This document shows, piece after piece, positions 1 through 9,033 of a stretch of DNA of 64,000 nucleotides (position 1 is its first letter; every line of letters begins with the position of its first letter). Under the pieces are notes generated by a model that saw nothing but the letters and a program-made list of their open reading frames with translations, had not been told where the DNA came from and made no database searches. Made by a program: the position numbers and the translations under genes. Location of the stretch: NCBI GenBank assembly GCA_035249985.1, contig DATFFP010000004.1, positions 14,877-78,876 of the forward strand, in the 5' to 3' direction. The stretch comes from JAICNG01 sp035249985 (GTDB taxonomy: Bacteria > Gemmatimonadota > Gemmatimonadetes > Gemmatimonadales > Gemmatimonadaceae).

Positions 1-1252
1 TCGCGGCTGTTGCATCGGAGCGGATGCGCGGGACCACCGGGCCTCGTACTTTTTCGGTCATTCCGAGCGGGCCGATGGTGAGCCACACACCTGGAAAGGG
101 ATAGGTGGCGTCAGAATTCCGATTGTAGGATCGATGAAAGCGCGGGAAGAACCGGAGCAGCTCGTCGGGCCCGAGGTTGTTGCCTCCGACGTATCCGATT
201 GGGTGCGTGGCTAAGCGGCCGTGTGCGGAACTGACTCGCTTCTCGATCACTCCACGCACGTACTCTTCGTCCTCCCAAATATTCTCATGACGAGCGCGCC
301 CATCGCTTGTGACCCTCGCCTCCAGAGCGCCGAGGTAATCGAGCGTCATCACGTTGTGATGGAAGTAGTAGTCGACCTCCCGGATGATGAGTGAATCGAG
401 CAGGCCGTGACTGGCCGGATCCAGGATTCGCGCCACGTCGCCTTCGGTGGGAAGTCCGCGCGTGGTACGCTCGGCGGAGGACTCCATCGCGCGGGCGCGC
501 GTCGTGACGCAGACAGTCATGTGCTCCCAGTCGCCCTCGTGATTGTTGGCGCTGTCGTTGAAGGGGTAGTAGAACCAGTATTGAATCTCGAAGTGAATGC
601 GTGAAGGACCCTCGGCGGCCGGGGCGTCGTCGAGGAAAACGTGTGCGAAGACGTGAGCTGGTGCACTGGCGCCCTCGTGTGCGCGGCGCCACGACCGTTC
701 GTCATCGCCCGCCAGATCGACGAACACGATGGTATCGACACGGCCCCCGGCGGGGATGATCCTCGAGTGGGAGCGACGCGGATGCAACGCGTCCACCAGT
801 GCGCGAAGCTTGTCATCGTCGATGGCTTCAGCAACGATCGCTTCGTCGTCGTGAGTTCTCTCGCTCGACGCAGCACCTACGCGGTCAATGCCGATCGAGT
901 CGGAGGAGATGCGCCTCCCACCACGCCACGCGTCCACGTGCAGGTAACGCGGGCTCGGCACGAGATCGAGGAAATGTCGTGGAATCGCGAAGTTGTTGCG
1001 CCGAAGGATCGGCGAAAAGCGCTCGATGATGGCCAGCAGGCGGCGCGCGCGGGTATCATCGATTCCGTCGACTGGACTTCGATCGACGTAGCCCGCCGCT
1101 CCGCGATTTCCGTAGAGATCGAGTCGTGCGCTCGCGTCCGTCTGCGCCACGATCGACGGCGGCGGCGGCAAGTGCCGGTGGTAGTCATCACGCGTGGGCT
1201 TCTGCGCGTCGGCGGTCGCCGCCCAGGTGATGGCAATCAGGAGGAGCCGCAT
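1..1252 (-). CDS. Secreted Vps62-like protein, C-terminally cut by window edge
   Basis: An open frame starts at ATG 1252 and runs off the left edge (about 417 residues seen, no stop). The first 16 residues (MRLLLIAITWAATADA) look like a signal peptide. About 200 residues in is the block IQYWFYYPFND, then NHEGDWEHMTV, an aromatic-rich signature I associate with the Vps62/DUF946-like family; a later HHNVMTLDYLG block fits the same fold. The product is probably periplasmic or surface-exposed; its biochemical role is unknown. The upstream neighbour is a co-directional aminotransferase with a 118-bp gap, so it may have its own promoter. The frame choice is supported by continuous, low-arginine protein-like sequence, whereas the other frames give Arg/Ser-rich shadows. 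Family assignment is from memory of motifs and moderately sure; coding status is more certain. Confidence 0.72.
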   Translation of the reverse strand, partial: MRLLLIAITWAATADAQKPTRDDYHRHLPPPPSIVAQTDASARLDLYGNRGAAGYVDRSPVDGIDDTRARRLLAIIERFSPILRRNNFAIPRHFLDLVPSPRYLHVDAWRGGRRISSDSIGIDRVGAASSERTHDDEAIVAEAIDDDKLRALVDALHPRRSHSRIIPAGGRVDTIVFVDLAGDDERSWRRAHEGASAPAHVFAHVFLDDAPAAEGPSRIHFEIQYWFYYPFNDSANNHEGDWEHMTVCVTTRARAMESSAERTTRGLPTEGDVARILDPASHGLLDSLIIREVDYYFHHNVMTLDYLGALEARVTSDGRARHENIWEDEEYVRGVIEKRVSSAHGRLATHPIGYVGGNNLGPDELLRFFPRFHRSYNRNSDATYPFPGVWLTIGPLGMTEKVRGPVVPRIRSDATAA

Positions 1253-1370
1253 GCGGAGGCTCCGTGCGTGTGGGGAGGCTCGATTCGTTAGGGCGGAGGG
1301 TGGTCACGAATCTCGTCCGTCCCACCCTACGGCGCGCCGATCACGCTGTCAAGGCGACGTGGGGTCGTCG

Positions 1371-2525
1371 CTATACCAGCGCCCGAACCCTCACGAGTCG
1401 CTCGCCTGCGCTTTCCAGCGTCTCGAGCTTCTTGCAGAAGGCGAAGCGCACCAGCTTCCGCCCCAGCGCAGGCTCGTGATAGAAGCTCGACCCAGGCACC
1501 GGCGCGACGCCGATCTCCCGCGTCAGCCAGCGAGCGAATTCGTCATCGGGCAGCGCGCTCAAGTCGGAGAAGTCGGTGAGCACGTAGTAGGCGCCCTCCG
1601 GAATGGAGAACTTGAAGCCTGCCTCCTCCAGCGCGTGCACGATGACGTCGCGTCGCGCACGATAGTCGAGCGCGATGTGGTTGTAGTAGTCGGGCCCGAA
1701 GGCCATGCCGACCGCGCCTGCGGCCTGTAGCGGCGCCGGCGCGCCCACGGTCAGAAAGTCGTGCACCTTGCGAATCGCTTGCGACTGCTCGGCGGGGGCA
1801 ATCGCGTAGCCCAGACGCCATCCGGTGCAGGAAAAGGTCTTCGACAAGCCCGAGATCGTCACGGTGCGCTCGCGCATCCCCGGCCAGGTGGCGATCGGGT
1901 GGTGGCCACCCGCATAACGTATGTGCTCGTAGATCTCGTCCGTGATGGCCCACGCATCGTGCGTGATGCACAGCTCGGCGATCAGCGAGATCTCCTCTTT
2001 CGTGAACACACGACCGGTCGGATTGTGCGGTGTGTTGACGACGATCGCCCGTGTGCGTGATGAGAACGCCTTGCGCAGACGATCGGGATCGAGGCGCCAG
2101 TTGGGCATCTCGAGCGGCACGAACACCGGCGATGCCGCGGCAAGGATGGCGTCGGGGCCGTAGTTCTCGTAGAACGGCTCGAGGACGACGACCTCGTCCC
2201 CTGGATCGAACAGCGCCAGGAAGGCGGACGCCATCGCCTCCGTCGCCCCGCAGGTGACGGTGATCTCGCGCTCGGGGTCGACATCCATCTCGTACCAGCG
2301 GCGATACTTCTCGGCGATCGCGAGCCGCAGCGCCGGCGCTCCCCAGGTGATCGCGTACTGGTTGATGTCTCCGTGAATCGCCGCGCACGCGGCATCCTTC
2401 ATGGGATCCGGCATGGGGAAGTCGGGGAACCCCTGCGCGAGATTGATCGCCTCGTGCTGGTTGGCGAGACGCGTCATCTCGCGGATCACCGACTCCGTGA
2501 ACGTCGCGGTGCGCAGTGCGCGCAT
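1371..2525 (-). CDS. Class I/II PLP-dependent aminotransferase
   Basis: This 384-residue protein is a fold-type I aminotransferase. Visible marks are the N-terminal INLAQGFPDFPMP substrate-loop motif, NTPHNPTGRVF, the ITDEIYEH aspartate/tyrosine block and SGLSKTFSCTGWRLGYA, where the lysine forms the PLP aldimine. The early QGFPDF motif and overall order resemble the kynurenine/methionine aminotransferase (YbdL/KAT) group, so transamination of a hydrophobic or sulfur amino acid is likely; exact substrate is unknown. The frame is open upstream, but ATG 2525 is chosen because it starts just before the conserved region and clears the preceding gene, whose stop lies 14 bp upstream. The two may be co-transcribed. 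Cytosolic. Confidence 0.92.
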   Translation of the reverse strand: MRALRTATFTESVIREMTRLANQHEAINLAQGFPDFPMPDPMKDAACAAIHGDINQYAITWGAPALRLAIAEKYRRWYEMDVDPEREITVTCGATEAMASAFLALFDPGDEVVVLEPFYENYGPDAILAAASPVFVPLEMPNWRLDPDRLRKAFSSRTRAIVVNTPHNPTGRVFTKEEISLIAELCITHDAWAITDEIYEHIRYAGGHHPIATWPGMRERTVTISGLSKTFSCTGWRLGYAIAPAEQSQAIRKVHDFLTVGAPAPLQAAGAVGMAFGPDYYNHIALDYRARRDVIVHALEEAGFKFSIPEGAYYVLTDFSDLSALPDDEFARWLTREIGVAPVPGSSFYHEPALGRKLVRFAFCKKLETLESAGERLVRVRALV

Positions 2526-2539
2526 TCGGCGGACGGTGC

Positions 2540-3022
2540 TCACTGCTTCTTGGGATGGGTGGTGCCGATGTCCGCCAGCACCTTCCAGGAGTTGTCCGCC
2601 TGACGACGCCACACCGTGAGGTAGTGTCCCGTCGCCGACGAGGCCGCGGAGTCTCTGCCGCGCCTGTGGAAGTCCCAGGTGCCGATGGTGTACGCCATGG
2701 TGCCGTCGGCGGAGAGCTCAGCCATCGTCGGCCGCCAGGCGAGAATCTGCGCCGTATCGGGGAACGACTTCGCCATGTAAGCGCGAATCGCGTCATGGCC
2801 CTTCGGCACCTCGCCCTCGCTAGTGACCTGCACCCCGGCCGTGTCGAACCAGGACACCCACCCCTCGGTGCGGCGCGTCGCGAAATCCGAGTTGAAGTCG
2901 CGATCCGCCTGCATGACTGACTCGCGCAGCTCGGCCGTCGTCATGGTGTCCGCGTACGGGGTGCCGCCGGAGGAGGAAGCGGAGCAGGCTGCGAGAAGGG
3001 ATAGCGCGATCAGTCTGCGCAT
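2540..3022 (-). CDS. SnoaL/DUF4440-like lipoprotein
   Basis: This 160-residue protein begins MRRLIALSLLAACSAS, a lipoprotein signal with lipobox LAAC (Cys13), so it is probably anchored in a membrane facing the periplasm. The rest has the hallmarks of a NTF2/SnoaL-like (DUF4440) domain: an N-terminal helix with DRDFNSDFATRR, a WVSWF strand, a GHDAIRAYM helix and a C-terminal TGHYLTVWRRQ strand followed by WKVLADIGTTH. Such domains bind small ligands or act as ketosteroid-isomerase-like enzymes; no function can be given here. ATG 3022 is preferred over in-frame starts further upstream because it begins the signal peptide. It sits 14 bp ahead of the aminotransferase gene. Confidence 0.8.
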   Translation of the reverse strand: MRRLIALSLLAACSASSSGGTPYADTMTTAELRESVMQADRDFNSDFATRRTEGWVSWFDTAGVQVTSEGEVPKGHDAIRAYMAKSFPDTAQILAWRPTMAELSADGTMAYTIGTWDFHRRGRDSAASSATGHYLTVWRRQADNSWKVLADIGTTHPKKQ

Positions 3023-3090
3023 TGGGATCCAGTCGAGGTTCATCATAGGAACGTGCGGGGCAGCCGTCGCAAGATCAAGAACCAGTTCTT

Positions 3091-3221
3091 CCTGACACGA
3101 GCCCGACTGCATCACCACAGAGGCACAGAGGCACAGAGAACGGCCAACTGCAAACGCTTTGCAGTTGGCCGTTCTCTGTGCCTCTGTGCCTCCGTGGTTA
3201 TTGCAGTCTGGCTCGTGACGA
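3091..3221. repeat. Octamer-repeat long hairpin (CACAGAGG type)
   Basis: Left arm 3091-3154 and right arm 3158-3221 are inverted copies separated by only 3 bases. The central roughly 35 bp of stem is perfect; the outer part continues with scattered mismatches and an indel. The stem includes tandem GGCACAGA units (8-bp period) on the left and their complements on the right. It fills the gap between the lipoprotein gene start and the end of the RND transporter gene, so it could terminate or protect transcripts, but it is much longer than an ordinary terminator and has no T-run. Confidence 0.9.
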
Positions 3222-3232
3222 TGGGAGCCGAA

Positions 3233-6200
3233 TCAGTCTCCGATCGCCGGCTCCGGCTCCCGCCCATGCAACCCACCTTCGACCGGCACCCGCCGCCGGC
3301 TCTTCACCCACCCCGCGAAGTCGTCGAGCAGCGTGTACATCACCGGCACCACGAGCAGCGTCAACAGCGTGGACGTGATCAGACCGCCGATCACCGCACG
3401 CGCCATCGGCGCGCGCTCCTCGGCGCCCTCGCCGATCGCCAGGGCAAGCGGCAGCATGCCGAAGATCATCGCGGCAGTGGTCATGATGATCGGGCGCAAG
3501 CGAATGCGCGCGGCCTGCAGCAATGCCTCACGCCGATCGCGACCCTGGCCGCGCATCAAGTTGGTGAAGTCGACCAGCAGAATGCCGTTCTTCGTGACCA
3601 GCCCCATCAACATGATGATGCCGACCATGGTCATGACGTTCATCGAGCCGCCCGTAATCAACAGCGCGAGCGCGACACCGATGAACGACAGCGGCAACGC
3701 GAGCATGATCGACAGGGGCTGCACGAACGAGCCGAACAGCGATGCCAGAATGAGATAGATGAAGATGACGGCGAGCAGAATCGCCTCGAGCACGTACCCC
3801 TTCGTCTCGTTCAGGTTCTGCACGTCGCCACCGAATACGGTGCGATAGCCCGGGGGGAATCCGATCGAGTCGATCGAGGCCTTCACTGCGTTCGCGACGT
3901 CACCAACGTTGTAGCCCGGCAGCACGCCCGACGAAATCGAAATCTGACGCTGCAACGAGTTGCGCTCGATCTGCTGCGGACCGACGCCCGCCTTCACCTC
4001 GGCGACCTGCACCAGCGGAATGACGGCCTGCTGGCCCGTGCGCGGATCGATGTTGTTGCTGAGCACGGGAATCGTGGCGACGTCCTCAACGGATGCGCGC
4101 ATCGAATCGGGATAGACCACGACCACGTCGTGCGAGTAGCCGAGCTCGTCTTCCCACTGCGTCGCGCGTTGGCCGGTGAACAGCGGCTGAAGCGTCGACG
4201 CGATGCTGCCGATGCCGAGCCCGGCTGCCCACGCCTGCTGGCGGTCGACCTGCACATCGAGCTGCGGGACATCCCCCTCATCGCTCGATTGAGGCTCCGC
4301 CACCCCCGGCACGGTGCGCATCTTCTCGAGCACCTGAGCCGCCAGCAGCTTGAGCCTGGACGGCTCCGGGCCCTGCACGTTCACCGCGATCGGACTGCGG
4401 TAGCCGCCAAAGATCGACCGCGTGCCCTGAACGTTGGCGCGAATCCCGGGGACCTCGCGAAGACGACCGCGCAGCCCGTTCTGAATGTCCGACATGTGCT
4501 GATCGCGCTCGTGCTTGTCCTTCAGCTTCACGAACACCGAGCCGCTGCTGGGCGAGCCGCGGAATCCGCCGCCGATGTTGAGGTAGGTGAAGTCCACCGC
4601 GGGATTCTCGCGAATCATCGTGCTGAGGCGAGTCCCGCGATCCAGCGTATACTCGAGACGCGATCCCGGCGGCGCGCGGAAGCCGACCGAGAACTCGCCG
4701 ACGTCGGCCTCGGGCATCCAGGTGAATCCGAGCCTCGGCAGGATCATGAACGCGATGACGATCGACGCCGCCGCCATCGCCATGACGGTGGCGCGCCGCT
4801 TGAGCGCCCATTCGAGCCACTTCGGGTAGCGATCGGCGACCCGCTCGAAGCGATCGTTGAAGGCGAATGCAATCCGTCGAATCGAGAATCGACCGAGGTT
4901 TCTCTTTGCCTTCGCCTCCTCACCGCCCGCCTGTGCGCCGTGCTCGACCTCCGGATCGGCCCATACGCTCGAGAGCATCGGGTCGAGCGTGAACGAGACG
5001 AACAACGACACGAGGACCGCGAATGCCACCGTGACGCCGAACTGCAGGAAGATCTTCCCGATCATCCCGCCCATGAACGCGACCGGAATGAACACGGCGA
5101 CCACGGCGAGCGTCGTCGACGTCACGGCGAGGCCGATCTCGCTCGTCCCCTCCCGAGCGGCGCGGTAGTGATCCTTCCCCATCTCGATGTGCCTGACGAT
5201 GTTCTCTCGCACGACGATGGCGTCGTCGATCAGGAGACCGATCGCGAGCGACAGCGCGAGGAGCGTCATGGTGTTCACGGTGAAGCCGAACACCCACATG
5301 ATGAAGAACGCCGAGATGATGCTCACCGGGAGCGTGAGTCCGGTGATCACCGTCGACCGCCACGAATTCAGAAAGAGGTAGATGATGGCGATCGTCAGGA
5401 CGGCGCCGAGCAGAATGGTGAGCTGTACGTCGCTGAGCGCTTCGCGGATGCGGCGGGAGTCGTCGCGGATGACCGCCAGCTTGATGTCGGGCGGCATCTG
5501 CTCGCCGATCTCCGCCACGACCGCGCGCACCGCGTCGGCCACGTTCACCGTGTTGGCGCCCGAGATCTTGAGGAGATCGAGGGCGACGGCGGGATCGCCG
5601 TTGTAGCGTGCCGCGCTGCGCTGGTCGGCCGTGCCGTCGACGACCGTCGCTACATCGGAGAGCCGAATGGGGACGTTGTCGCGCACCGCCACGACGATGT
5701 TGCTGAACGACGCCGGCTCGACGACGCGGCCCGTGACGCGCACCAGCCGCTCCGTCTGGCCGGACTGCACGCGCCCCGCGGGCACCTCCTGGTTCTCGCG
5801 CTCGAGCGCCGCCGATACCTGCGTTGGGCTCACCGCATAGGAGCGCATGGCGGCGTGGTCGAGCTGCACGCGGATCTGCCGCTCCACGCCGCCGACGCGG
5901 TTGACGCCGCCGACGCCCGGAATCGCCTCCAGCCGGGGCGCGATGATCTCTTCCGCGATGTCGGTGAGCTCGCGCAATGGACGATCCGGGCTCTGAATGG
6001 CGATCGACATGATCGGCCGCTCGTTCGGATCGAAGCGGATGATGATCGGATCCTCGATGTCGCGTGGCAGCTGGCGCCGAATGCGGGCGACCTTCGCCTG
6101 CACATCCTGCTGCGCCTCCATCACGTTCACGCCGAGGTTGAGCTGCACGCGCACGAGCGAGCTCCCCTCGAACGAGGTCGACGTGACCTCGTACAGTCCC

Positions 6201-6424
6201 TGCACGGTGTTCAGCGCTTCCTCGATCGGGCGCGACACCTCGCGCTCCATCACTTCGGGCGAAGCGCCGGGATAGGTCGTCTGCACGACGACGACCGGAT
6301 AGGTGACGTCCGGGTATTCGTCGATCGCCAGCCGCTGGTACGACACGACCCCGAGGACGACGAGCGCGACCATGAGCATGGTCGCGAAGACGGGTCGCTT
6401 GATGGAGACGTCCGAAAGGAACAT
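3233..6424 (-). CDS. RND efflux transporter, AcrB/HAE1 family
   Basis: A full-length inner-membrane RND pump of 1063 residues. It starts MFLSDVSIKRPVFATMLMVAL (first membrane helix) and shows the family's duplicated layout: pore domain with YPGASPEVMER, a helix-4 Asp pair in LLIDDAIVVREN near residue 400 for proton relay, a second periplasmic half, and a C-terminal membrane block ending in VMYTLLDDF. It exports drugs or toxic small molecules from the periplasm using proton motive force, together with the adaptor and TolC genes immediately upstream (order tolC, adaptor, pump, all minus strand; 12-bp gap to the adaptor). The substrate cannot be read from sequence. No truncation or frameshift is seen. 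Confidence 0.97.
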   Translation of the reverse strand: MFLSDVSIKRPVFATMLMVALVVLGVVSYQRLAIDEYPDVTYPVVVVQTTYPGASPEVMEREVSRPIEEALNTVQGLYEVTSTSFEGSSLVRVQLNLGVNVMEAQQDVQAKVARIRRQLPRDIEDPIIIRFDPNERPIMSIAIQSPDRPLRELTDIAEEIIAPRLEAIPGVGGVNRVGGVERQIRVQLDHAAMRSYAVSPTQVSAALERENQEVPAGRVQSGQTERLVRVTGRVVEPASFSNIVVAVRDNVPIRLSDVATVVDGTADQRSAARYNGDPAVALDLLKISGANTVNVADAVRAVVAEIGEQMPPDIKLAVIRDDSRRIREALSDVQLTILLGAVLTIAIIYLFLNSWRSTVITGLTLPVSIISAFFIMWVFGFTVNTMTLLALSLAIGLLIDDAIVVRENIVRHIEMGKDHYRAAREGTSEIGLAVTSTTLAVVAVFIPVAFMGGMIGKIFLQFGVTVAFAVLVSLFVSFTLDPMLSSVWADPEVEHGAQAGGEEAKAKRNLGRFSIRRIAFAFNDRFERVADRYPKWLEWALKRRATVMAMAAASIVIAFMILPRLGFTWMPEADVGEFSVGFRAPPGSRLEYTLDRGTRLSTMIRENPAVDFTYLNIGGGFRGSPSSGSVFVKLKDKHERDQHMSDIQNGLRGRLREVPGIRANVQGTRSIFGGYRSPIAVNVQGPEPSRLKLLAAQVLEKMRTVPGVAEPQSSDEGDVPQLDVQVDRQQAWAAGLGIGSIASTLQPLFTGQRATQWEDELGYSHDVVVVYPDSMRASVEDVATIPVLSNNIDPRTGQQAVIPLVQVAEVKAGVGPQQIERNSLQRQISISSGVLPGYNVGDVANAVKASIDSIGFPPGYRTVFGGDVQNLNETKGYVLEAILLAVIFIYLILASLFGSFVQPLSIMLALPLSFIGVALALLITGGSMNVMTMVGIIMLMGLVTKNGILLVDFTNLMRGQGRDRREALLQAARIRLRPIIMTTAAMIFGMLPLALAIGEGAEERAPMARAVIGGLITSTLLTLLVVPVMYTLLDDFAGWVKSRRRVPVEGGLHGREPEPAIGD

Positions 6425-6436
6425 TCCGTCCTCCGC

Positions 6437-7597
6437 CTAACGCACCGCGGGCCGGTCGTCGCGATCGACGACGCGGACCTGCATGCCGCGGCCAAGTGTG
6501 CCGACGTTGCCGACGATCACGCGATCACCTTCCTCGAGACCCGAGGTGATCTCGACGATGCCGGTCGCGTCATCCACGACGCCGATCTGCACCTCTTTCT
6601 GGGCCACGGTCTCACCCTCGATGGTGTAGACGTACGGGCTGCCGTTCTCGGCCTGGCGGATTGCCGCGCCGGGAATGACGAGTGCCTGGGGAATTGAGCG
6701 CCCGACGACGCGCCCCGAGACGAAGGTGCCGCCTTTGAGTGTGCCGGAAGGATTAGCGACCTGCACGTAGACGGTAATGGACCGGGTCGCGGGATCGATC
6801 GTCGGGCTCACGCGGACGACGCGTCCTTCGATGGTACGGCCGTCGGCGGTAAAGCGAGCGAGCTGCCCGGTGCGCACGTTGCTCGCGTAGCGCGCGGGGA
6901 TGGTCGCCGCCAGCTCGAGCGCGTCCGTGCGCACGAGCGTGAAGAGCTGCGCCCCGCGCGCGACGTGCTCACCGCTCTCGATGAAGCGACGCTCGAGGAC
7001 CCCTGTCGTTGGCGCCAGCACTCGCGTGTCGCGGGATTCCGTGGACGCCGCCCGCACCTGCGACTCCGCCGCCGCCAGCTGCGCGCGTGCCGCCGCAACC
7101 GCCTGCTCGGCGGCCCGCACGTCGCGCTCGGGCACTGCACCGGCCTTCAGCAGCTCTCGACCCTGCTCGAGATTCCACTCGGCCGTCGACAGCGCTGACT
7201 GCGCGGCGAGCCGCGATGCGATCGCGCTCTGTCTGGCGCTCTCCTGATCCGCTGCCTCGAACTGTGCGAGCAGCTGCCCCGCGCGAACGTGCGCGCCCTC
7301 GCGAACGTAGACGCCGATGAGATCGCCCTCGATGCGGGCGCGGACATCGACGGTCTCGATGGGACGCAGGTCGCCGGTGAGAGGGACGCTTTCCTCGATG
7401 GGCGCACGCTGCGCGGTGGCGACGTCTTCGGAGGCGAGGGAGACGGAGGGTCGCCCAGCGCCGCCGGGTCCACCGGGACCGCCGCCGCCGTTAGGCCCCT
7501 GGGCTGCCTGCGCCTGGTCTTCCTTCCCACTGCCGCACGCTGTGGTGGCGACCAGAGCAAGCAAGCAGAAGAGGTGCGAGAACGATCTATGGTGCAT
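6437..7597 (-). CDS. RND periplasmic adaptor (membrane fusion) lipoprotein
   Basis: 386 residues if started at ATG 7597, which gives a lipoprotein signal with Cys21 in the lipobox TTAC. A Gly-rich linker follows, then the lipoyl-like half (GDLRPIETVDVRARIEG), a coiled-coil hairpin rich in Ala/Glu/Arg (residues about 110-180), the second lipoyl half (VLAPTTGVLERRFIESGEHV) and beta-barrel and membrane-proximal domains ending near DRVIVGNVGTLGRGMQV. It bridges the pump to the outer-membrane channel. Its ATG overlaps the last 11 bases of the TolC gene (ATGCACCATAG), suggesting translational coupling. The longer open frame upstream is rejected because it would sit inside tolC and hide the signal peptide. 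Confidence 0.95.
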   Translation of the reverse strand: MHHRSFSHLFCLLALVATTACGSGKEDQAQAAQGPNGGGGPGGPGGAGRPSVSLASEDVATAQRAPIEESVPLTGDLRPIETVDVRARIEGDLIGVYVREGAHVRAGQLLAQFEAADQESARQSAIASRLAAQSALSTAEWNLEQGRELLKAGAVPERDVRAAEQAVAAARAQLAAAESQVRAASTESRDTRVLAPTTGVLERRFIESGEHVARGAQLFTLVRTDALELAATIPARYASNVRTGQLARFTADGRTIEGRVVRVSPTIDPATRSITVYVQVANPSGTLKGGTFVSGRVVGRSIPQALVIPGAAIRQAENGSPYVYTIEGETVAQKEVQIGVVDDATGIVEITSGLEEGDRVIVGNVGTLGRGMQVRVVDRDDRPAVR

Positions 7598-8984
7598 TGG
7601 CGGTAGTCTGAGGCGAAATGGCCGTACCGCCCGGCAGCGGAATGGGGCGCCCGAGGGCGCGCGCCAGCTCGGCGGCAGCAAGGTACAGATCGACTGCGCT
7701 CTGTGCCTCATCGGTTTGCGAGATGAGCAGCTGCAGCTGCGAATCGGAAACTTCCAGCGACGTGCCGATACCGCGGGAATAACGCAGCGACGCGAGGCGG
7801 AAGGTCTCGTCGGCTTCCGTGACTGTCTGCCGACGTGCGGCGAACACCGCGCGCGAACGGTTGAGCTCGGCGCGTGCCCGCGCGACCTCGAGCGCCACCG
7901 CTTCGCGCTCCTGCGCGAGCGCGATCTCGGCGACCGCCAGCTGGGCTTGCGCGAGGTCTATCGCCCCCTTCGCGCGCAGCCCGTCGAACAGCGGCCACGA
8001 AAAGTTGACGCCCACCGTGCGATCGCCGAACCAGCCTCCGTTCTGACAGGACCGATCCGGAGGTGATCCCTCCGGACAAAAGCGCGCATCGGTCTCTCCG
8101 CGACCGGGAGGAAACCCGCTCGGTGGGAATGCCTGCACCCCGGTCTGGAAGAACACGGAGATCGTCGGCAGCCAGTCCGCCCGCGCCATCGAGATCGCAT
8201 CGCGGCGAGCGCGCACCGTGAGCTCCGCGGCGCGAATGGAAGCGCGGTCGCTCCCGTCGTCCTCCGTTTGCGCCACGGCGGTCATGATGAGCGGGACCGT
8301 GCTCGAGTCGATCGTCGTCGTGAGGCGGATGGGCGCTTCCGCAGGCAGATTGAGCAATCGCCGAAGCTCGAGGAGCGCGATCTCCCGATCGTTCTGCGCC
8401 TGGATGACGAGAGGCTCGAGGTTCGCGCGTTCCACCCGAGAGCGCAGCACATCGTAGCGCGCGACACGCCCGGCGGTGAACAGCTGCTCGGACTGCGTGA
8501 CGCGCTGGCTGGCCAGAATCAGATTCTCGCCGCGAATGTGCTCGAAGCGCTCCGCGAGCGAGGCGGCGAGATACGCCCGGAGCACTCCAACGGCGACTTC
8601 CGAGCGCGTCTCCCCGGCGGTGAGGCGCGATGCCTCACGCACTCTGCGAGCCGCTCGCCACGACGCGAACTCGCGGCCGCCCTGAAAAAGCGTCTGCGAG
8701 AAGTTCGCGTTGACGTTATAGGTGTTCGGCTGGTTGAAAACCTGATTGACCGCGCGCGCCCGGGCGTTCGCGATGACGTGATTGTAGGTCCCGGTGAGTC
8801 GGATTTGCGGGAGTGCGCCCGCCCGCGAAGTGGTCACCTGTGCTTCGGTGATCGCGACGTCGGCGTTGGCCCGCTTCACCTCATCGGCGTCCCGAAGCGC
8901 GAGCGTCACGGCCTCCGGCAGTGATAGGCGCAGGGTGTCCTGCTGCGCGACTGCCAGGCTGAACAAAATGAAAGTGACAATCAT
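7587..8984 (-). CDS. TolC-family outer membrane efflux protein
   Basis: 465 residues, first gene of the efflux operon. The N-terminus MIVTFILFSLAVAQQ is a short signal peptide. Two internally repeated helical halves are visible: LSLPEAVTLALRDADEV opens the first, and NFSWPLFDGLRAKGAIDLAQ marks the second with the typical W-P-L-F-D-G beta-strand turn. NANFSQTLFQGG is the equivalent strand of the first half. It forms the trimeric outer-membrane duct for the adaptor and RND pump encoded directly downstream. A Cys-containing insert (about residues 305-325, CPEGSPPDRSCQNG) in the second strand region could form a disulfide-bonded external loop. Confidence 0.95.
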   Translation of the reverse strand: MIVTFILFSLAVAQQDTLRLSLPEAVTLALRDADEVKRANADVAITEAQVTTSRAGALPQIRLTGTYNHVIANARARAVNQVFNQPNTYNVNANFSQTLFQGGREFASWRAARRVREASRLTAGETRSEVAVGVLRAYLAASLAERFEHIRGENLILASQRVTQSEQLFTAGRVARYDVLRSRVERANLEPLVIQAQNDREIALLELRRLLNLPAEAPIRLTTTIDSSTVPLIMTAVAQTEDDGSDRASIRAAELTVRARRDAISMARADWLPTISVFFQTGVQAFPPSGFPPGRGETDARFCPEGSPPDRSCQNGGWFGDRTVGVNFSWPLFDGLRAKGAIDLAQAQLAVAEIALAQEREAVALEVARARAELNRSRAVFAARRQTVTEADETFRLASLRYSRGIGTSLEVSDSQLQLLISQTDEAQSAVDLYLAAAELARALGRPIPLPGGTAISPQTTANAP

Positions 8985-9033
8985 CGAGAGAATACGGCTA
9001 AAACGCCTCGATCGTTGGATCGATCGTGTTTCC

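Noticed and set aside
3053..6697. A 1214-residue open frame on the plus strand
   Set aside because: It lies antisense to the RND pump and adaptor genes, is extremely rich in Arg, His and Asp, and lacks any recognisable domain; it is a shadow caused by high GC and few stops.
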